NCBI GenBank assembly: GCA_036417435.1
Contig: CM070910.1
Coordinates: forward strand, 16,867,501-16,931,500
Source: Inia geoffrensis
Taxonomy: Eukaryota; Chordata; Mammalia; Artiodactyla; Iniidae
Reading direction: 5' to 3'
Length of the DNA: 64,000 nucleotides
Under the pieces are notes generated by a model, which saw nothing but the letters and a program-made list of their open reading frames with translations, did no database searches and was not told the DNA's origin. Made by a program: the position numbers and the translations under genes. Shown here one piece after another: positions 58,096 through 64,000 of the stretch (positions are counted from its first letter, which is position 1; each line of letters starts with the position of its first letter).

Positions 58096-58850
58096 TGCCA
58101 TACAGTTGTTCTTAAGGCCTGCCTCTCCCCTTGGGCAGAAACTGCACCACTGCACAGGAGCTGGGGTGCAGTTAATGGCCTCCTTATCCTGGAGGATCCG
58201 CTGCTCTACTAATGGATGCTGGAGGGGGGAGGTAGTAACCTCTGGTCTTTTTGGCTGGCCCTTTTCTTGTGGAATCTCTGCCTCATGAGCGAGCTGGAGA
58301 GGAAGCGAAGGGGACTCCACTGTTCTCAGACTGCTGGACCTGAAACAGTGTTTGCACCCTATGAGTAGAGTCTAGGAAGGGAGCCTCAGTCCTCTAGGCC
58401 ACATAAGATAGGAATGGAGCTTCTGCAGCACGGGGCTGAGAGGAGATGAGAAATACCGGCAGCCTACCCCTCCCCGGGTGAAGCTATAGCCCTGTTCTGG
58501 GACACAGGAGGGAGAGGGAGCCCCTATACAGTCCTCTGCCACAGCTGCCTGAAGTACAGGACCCAGAGCAGTGTTTCCATAAGATGCAGCTTGGCGAGGG
58601 GAGGGGGGAAGGGCCGGTCACGGCTCAGATGCCAAAGACTCTTCCTCTTATCAAGATTTCGTAGATTTTCTTGAATGAATGTTTCTTCATTTGCTGTATA
58701 CACTTGGGACAAGTCCCAGAAAACTTAAATGGTTGTTTTTAAATATAATTTTCTTCGGAAAAATGACCGTCATACTGAGAAAAGGGACCATTCCACTTCT
58801 CACTTCTGCCTTCTGAAAATCTGCTGCACGTCACCCCACTCCCCACCCAG
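58096..58850. other. GC-richer segment of unknown origin within the L1 block
   Basis: Not L1 coding sequence that I recognise. Contains gggcagaaactgcaccactg, gcctacccctccccgggtga and G-rich tracts. It lies between the antisense L1 and the resumption of the sense L1, so it probably came in with the insertion (for example an L1 5' UTR). Confidence 0.4.
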
Positions 58851-60420
58851 TCAACTGATTTGATTTTTGACAAAGGTATCAAAGGAATTTGATATGGGGG
58901 GAAGATCATCTTTTCAATGAATAACACTGGAACAACTGGCTGTCTACATGCAAAAAAATTACCCTTGGTCCTTACCTCAAATCATATACAAAAATTAATT
59001 CAAAATGATTATAGACCTAAAAGGAAGAGCTACAACTATAAAGCTTTTAGGAGAAAACATAGAACACAATCACAGTAACCTTGGGTTAGGAAATGTTTTC
59101 TTAATCAGGACACTAAAAGAACAAAATAAAAAAACAGATAAATTGGATTTCATAAAAGTTAAAAACTCTCAGTCTTCAAAAGACACTTAAGGAAGTGAAA
59201 AGGCAAGCCACAGACTGGGCAAAAATATTTTCAAATAAAGAATTTGTATTCAAAACATGTAAAGAACTCACACAGTACAATAACAAGACATAAAGCCCAA
59301 AAGGAAATGGGCAAAAGACTTGAACAGATATTTTACTAAATAAGATACACAGATGGCAAATAAACACATGATAAAATGCTCTACATCCTTGGTCATTACG
59401 GAGATGTAAATCAAAACCACAATGAGGTACCACTATACACCTATTAAAATGGCTAAAATTTAAGAGACTGATCATTACCGAGTGTCAATGTGGAGGCACA
59501 ACTGGAATTATCATACACTGCACATGGAAATGTAAAATGCAACATCATCAGCAGACTGTCCATTTCCTAAAAACATAAACCTGGGCTTCCCTGGTGGCAC
59601 AGTGGTTCAGAGTCCACCTGCCAATGCAGGGGGCACGGGTTCGTGCCCCGGTCCGGGAAGATCGCACATGCCGCAGAGCGGCTGGGCCCGTGAGCCATGG
59701 CCGCTGAGCCTGCGTGTCCAGAGCCTGTGCTCCGCAACGGGAGAGGTCACAGCAGTGAGAGGCCCGCATACCGCAAAAAAAATAAATAAATAAAATAAAA
59801 ATTAAAATAAAATAGGGGGTTTTAACCTCAGATTAAAAAAAAAAAAAAACATAAACCTACTCTACCATCCTGCCATTCCAGCCCTAGGTATTTACCCAAG
59901 AGAAATGAAAGCATAAGTTAATAGAAAGACTTGCACACAACATGCATAGCTGCTTTACATGTAATAGCCCATAACTGGACAGAACTCAGATGTCCATCAA
60001 CAGGTAAATAAATGAACAAATTGTGAAGTAGCAATATAAAAAAGTACCATTCAGAAATAAAACAAAATGGTCTATTGATAAACACAGATGAGTAAGTATC
60101 ATGAGTATTATGCTAAGTGAAAGAAACCAGAAACAAGCATATATACTGTATAATTCTATTTAGATAAAATTCTTTAAAATTTTAAATTCTTTAAAATTTA
60201 AAAGGCAAAACTATGGTCATAGAAAGCATGTCAGTGATTGCAAGGTCAGGTGATCGGTGGGAGAAGTAACTGCAAAGGAGATTTCTATATCATGATTGCT
60301 GTGGTCCTGACACAACTGTGTACATTTATCAAAATGTGTCAGATTTCACACCTAAAACTGATGGGTTTTATTTTGTATGTATATTATACCTTAATATAGT
60401 TGATCAAAATGAATGTACAG
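58851..60420 (+). mobile_element. Old L1M, sense, right part
   Basis: Resumes with tcaactgatttgatttttga and caaaggtatcaaagg and runs through aaatggattt..-type and attatagacctaaaaggaag sequence to an L1M 3' UTR (ctgatgggttttattttgta, ttataccttaatatagttga). Interrupted by a CHR SINE at 59583. Together with 56230-56866 it forms one old copy. Confidence 0.85.
59583..59844 (+). mobile_element. CHR SINE with a 3' extension
   Basis: Usual short body to about 59775, an A-rich stretch, then the non-SINE sequence tagggggttttaacctcag plus att, then a second A15-17 run. The perfect duplication aaaaacataaacct lies at 59569-59582 and 59845-59858, outside the extension, so the extension was inserted together with the SINE. 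Confidence 0.93.
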
Positions 60421-60619
60421 AGTATGTCATTTATATAAAATTGTAAAATACCAAAATAATACTATATATTGTTTATTAAAGTATGTGTATGTGTATATAT
60501 GTTACAAATGTAAAACGAAAAATGGGAAAAGACACCAATTTTAGGACCATGGTTACATCTTGAGGGAGAGAGAGGAAGAAGGGATGGGTTTGGGGAACTT
60601 CATATGTACTTGTAAAGCT

Positions 60620-60674
60620 TTCTTCCTCCCTCCTTCCCTCTTCTTTCCTTCCTTCCTTTTACTTTCTTTCTTTA
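60620..60674 (+). repeat. (CCTT)n pyrimidine-rich simple repeat
   Basis: Imperfect tccctccttccctcttcttt and ccttccttcc array next to the antisense L1M. Confidence 0.9.
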
Positions 60675-60679
60675 GTAGA

Positions 60680-62360
60680 CTTTATATTTTAGAACAGTGT
60701 TAAATTTACATAAAAATAGAGCAGGTAGCACAGGGAGTTGCTATAGAACCCTGTCCCCTTCACAGTTTCCGCTATTATTAACACCTTGCGTTTCTGTTGT
60801 ACATTTGTTAGAATTAATGAAACAATACCGATACATTATTATCAACTAAAGTCCATAATTTACATTAAGGTTCACTTTTTGCATTGTACAGTTCTATGAC
60901 TTTGACAGATAGTGTCATGTATCCATTATTAGAGTATTATACAGAACAGTTTCCTAGTTTGCCCTAAAAACCCCTGTGCTTCACCTATTCATCCCTTCTA
61001 CCCATCCCCCAAAGCTGTGACAACCCCTGATCCTTTTACTCTCTCTATAGGTGGCCTTTTCCAGAATGTCATACAGTTGGAATCATATAGTATGGCGTCT
61101 TCTTTCAGACTGGCTTCTTTTACGGAGCAATATGCATGTAAGTTTCCCTCATTTGGGGGGTGGGGGATGATAGCTCATTAATTTTTATTATCAAATAGTA
61201 TTTCATTGTCTGGATGTACCACAGTTTGTATATCCACTTGCCTGTTGAAGGATATCTTGGTTGTGTCTAGTTTTTGGTGATCATGAATAAAGTTGCTATA
61301 AGCATGCATATGCAGATTTTTGTGAAGACGTAAGTTTTCAACTCAACTGCATAAATAGCTAAGAGCATGATCGCTGCCTTGTATAGTAAGACTATGTTTG
61401 TCTTTGTAAGAAACTGCCAAACGTCTTCCAAAGTGGCTGTACCAGTTTGCATTCCCACCAGCAGTGAATGAGAGTTCCTGTTGCTCTGCATCCTTGTCAG
61501 CATTTGGTTTTGCCAGTGTTTTGGGTTTTTGCCATTCTAAGTGGAAACAGGTTGTTTGAACGTGCAGTCCCCTGATGAAAAATGATGGTAAATATCATTT
61601 CATATGCGTTTTTACCATCTGTATACCTTCTATGGCGAAGAGTCTGTTCAGATTTTTTGCCCATTTTTTAAATTGGGTTGTTTCTTTCCTTATTATTGAT
61701 TTTCCAGAGTTGTATATTTTAGATACAAGTCCTTTATCAGATACATATCTTGTAACTATTTTCTCCCAGTATGTGGCTTTTATCTTCATTCTCTTTACAG
61801 TTTCTTTCACAGAGTAGAAATTTTTAATTTTAATAAAGTACAACTAATCAATTTTTTCTTTCATGCATCATGCTTTTGGTGTTGTACGTAAAAACTCATC
61901 ACCAAATCCAAGGTCATCTAGATTTTTCTCCTGTATTATCTTCTAGAAGTTTTGTAGTTTTCACATTTTACATTTAGGTCTATGTTGGATTGGACTTTCT
62001 AACATTGTGTTGAGGATTTTTTTCATCCATGTCCATGAGAGATATTGGTCTGTTGTTTTCCTTTCTTGTAATGTTTTACATGGCTTTGGCATTAGGGTAA
62101 TGCTGGCCTCATCAAATGAGTGTCCATCTCTCTGCTTACAGTACTCATCAGTTCTTGCATGTTGTCTACTTTTTCCATTAGAGCCCTTAACATATTAGTC
62201 TTATTTATTTAAAATTAGATATCTGATAATTTTTAAATCTGTGACATAGCTGAGTCTGGTTTTGATGCTTGCTTTCTCTTTTCAGGTTATGTTTTTTCTT
62301 GCCTTTGAACATGCCTTGTAATTTTCTGTTGAAAGTCAGACATGATGTATTGGGTAATAG
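60680..62360 (-). mobile_element. Old L1M, antisense
   Basis: Inverted 3' UTR (cagtgttaaatttacataaa, cattgtacagttctatgac, acccctgatccttttactct) followed by inverted ORF2 C-terminus (attcccaccagcagtgaatg, tgcatccttgtcagcatttg; minus frame 61595-61843) and upstream sequence (cttgtaattttctgttgaa). No intact frame. Confidence 0.83.
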
Positions 62361-63062
62361 GAACTGAGGCAATTAGGCTTTTAGTGTGAGGTTTTATGTT
62401 AATCTGGCTAGAAGCCAGGCTATGTTTAATGTTTTCTGTAGCTGTTGGTGCCAGGGACTTGCTTCCTCTAGCTCTCTAGTTTGTCTCTCTTTCCTGTTGC
62501 CTTTGAATTTCCCTATGACCTCCTTCTTAAATAGAGTCTGTGCCTTACAGCTCCTTCATTGTAATCCACCATTATTATACTGGAGCCCTGCTGATGTGGT
62601 TAAGATGTTGGGGAAGGGAAGTATTCCATAATCCTATAATTAAATATCAATCTCTCAGTACCTAGAGTCCCTGGGCTTTGACCTTCAGAAGTGTTTCTTA
62701 GGCAGTTTTTCTCCCCTTATGAGACAGAAGAAAGTTAGAGGGGCCTAGAGTTGTCTGACTGCCCTTTCCCCAGGTCAGATAAAGCTTGGTAAAGTAGTTT
62801 GCCCTAGAGGACAGGTCTTTGTCATGGAGAACATTCGATATGTACTGCAAAATGATTACTTTTTCTCTAGGCATAATTCAGAAGGTTACTTTCCCCCTCC
62901 TCCTTCCTGAAACAGGAAGGGAGTTTTCTCTGGTCTTCACTGGGAGATCCTGGTGGGACTCCTGGAGGTAAACCCACAAAAGTGTGATACCTCCTCAAGA
63001 CTGAACCCCCAGGAGTTCTTAACTCTCAAGCTAGTCCACACTTCAGCCTCCAGCAACTTGTC
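62361..63062. other. Probably further old LINE-derived sequence
   Basis: Blocks such as gggtaataggaactgaggc and ctggctagaagccaggct continue a pattern I associate with antisense L1M, but I cannot place 62640-63060. No gene. Confidence 0.35.
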
Positions 63063-63076
63063 AAAATTACCATTTT

Positions 63077-63294
63077 TTTTTTCTTCTTTTTTTCTTTTTT
63101 TGCAGTATGCGGGCCTCTCACTGTTGTGGCCTCTCCCGTAGCAGAGCACGGGCTCTGGACGCGCAGGCTCAGCGGCCATGGCTCACGGGCCCAGCCGCTC
63201 TGCGGCATGTGGGATCTTCCCGGACTGGGGCACGAACCCGTGTCCCCTGCATCGGCAGGCGGACTCTCAACCACTGCGCCACCAGGGAAGCCCC
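63077..63294 (-). mobile_element. CHR SINE, short form, antisense
   Basis: Near-consensus copy with an interrupted T-rich tail. Perfect duplication aaaattaccatttt at 63063-63076 and 63295-63308. The 169-codon frame 63126-63635 is read-through. Confidence 0.97.
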
Positions 63295-63308
63295 AAAATT
63301 ACCATTTT

Positions 63309-64000
63309 AAGTGTTCCTACCAGTTACTGGCTCTAACAGCTTCTGCTCCCAATAAGCTGATTTTGGCTGTGATTTTCTTTATTTGCCTGTCTCTCCAGTT
63401 TGGTGGAGGCAGTATGTCCTGTGACCTCAGTTCTCTAATGGATCTAAGAAAAGTCATTGATTATCACTTTGTTCAGCTTTTTTCTTGTTGTGAGAATGGG
63501 AGCTATGACTTCCAAGCTCTTTACATATTGGAAAGGAAACCAAAAGTCTCTCTTCTCTCTCTCTGTCTCTCTCCCCTTCCTTCTTCCCTCTCTCTCTCCC
63601 TCCCTCCCTCCCTCCCTCCCTTCCTTCCAATGTAAATATGGCAAAATGTTAATATCTGTTTAATCTCAGCGATTCGTATTCCTTTAAATTCGGGTTAGAG
63701 GGGATGGTGCTGGCCTTCCTTAAGGAGACAATCCTGTTCTTTAGAGTGAATTTACATTCCTGCCTCACTTTGCAGTCATTAAAATAAAATGGGCTTCAGT
63801 TTCTATAAAAAGATTCACAGTCAAATCAGCAAGAAAGCACACAGCCCTCCTAAGTTCATTACTCGTCCTTTGGCACATTGAAAAGGCATTTTAAAGCATT
63901 TCAACAGCTACACTGAAGTGTGTTCTGGATGAGAAGATATTGTTTTGAAAGCCCTTCCCTGTGCATCCTATTCACCTGCCTTCCCTCCAGGCAGTGGTAA
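63309..64000. other. Unassigned DNA
   Basis: Apart from the pyrimidine tract at 63546-63628 nothing is recognised to the end of the window. Confidence 0.4.
63546..63628 (+). repeat. (CT)n/(CCCT)n simple repeat
   Basis: Polypyrimidine array: tctctcttctctctctctgt then tccctccctccctccctccc. Responsible for the Ser/Pro-rich frames seen in translation. Confidence 0.95.

Noticed and set aside
63546..63628. Serine/proline-rich peptide encoded by a tandem array
   Set aside because: A polypyrimidine microsatellite; the frames arise from the repeat on both strands.

Overview
This is nuclear DNA from a whale or dolphin, most probably a toothed whale. The evidence is more than twenty tRNA-Glu-derived SINEs of the CHR type, with A-box-like tggcgcagtgg, B-box-like ggttcgtgccc and mostly intact target-site duplications. 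I saw no BovB or Bov-tA (ruminant) and no PRE1 (pig) elements. I found no host protein-coding gene, rRNA, tRNA gene, CRISPR array or prokaryotic feature. Almost every open frame longer than 60 codons reads through a SINE, a LINE relic or chance sequence. The window looks like a gene-poor, AT-rich intergenic or long-intron region.

Layout. 1-9.4 kb holds an MLT1 LTR, MIRs, two old antisense L2 copies carrying younger SINEs, and an ERVL-type LTR. 9.4-18.4 kb holds SINEs, a twin-primed L1, long antisense L1M relics, Tigger-like and MER5-like DNA transposon fossils, and a 5'-truncated L1 at 17.3-17.9 kb with unique-looking sequence after its tail. 18.4-30.3 kb is mostly unassigned, with a second twin-primed L1 (21.4-23.0 kb), two MLT1 LTRs and possible regulatory motif clusters. 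30.3-33.3 kb is an old sense L1 bearing nested insertions. 39.2-47.0 kb is a long L1 with 5' UTR and decayed ORF1 and ORF2. 47-64 kb holds a Tigger-like relic, MIR/L2, three L1M blocks (one broken by an inverted L1) and further SINEs.

The most notable result is the L1 at 39,182. Its only convincing target-site duplication (aagatgtattg, 39171-39181 and 46956-46966) does not lie at the end of the L1 3' UTR but 1.7 kb further on. The whole 7.8 kb therefore looks like one insertion with a long 3' transduction. The first ~76 bp of that transduced flank recurs at about 90% identity, in the same place relative to the L1 tail, in the truncated antisense L1 at 17.3-17.9 kb. That copy carries a second tag ending in AATAAA and poly(A). 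Together they read as two members of one L1 lineage marked by (serial) 3' transduction. These are sequence-only inferences; boundaries of old repeats are approximate and family names were assigned from memory of consensus sequences.
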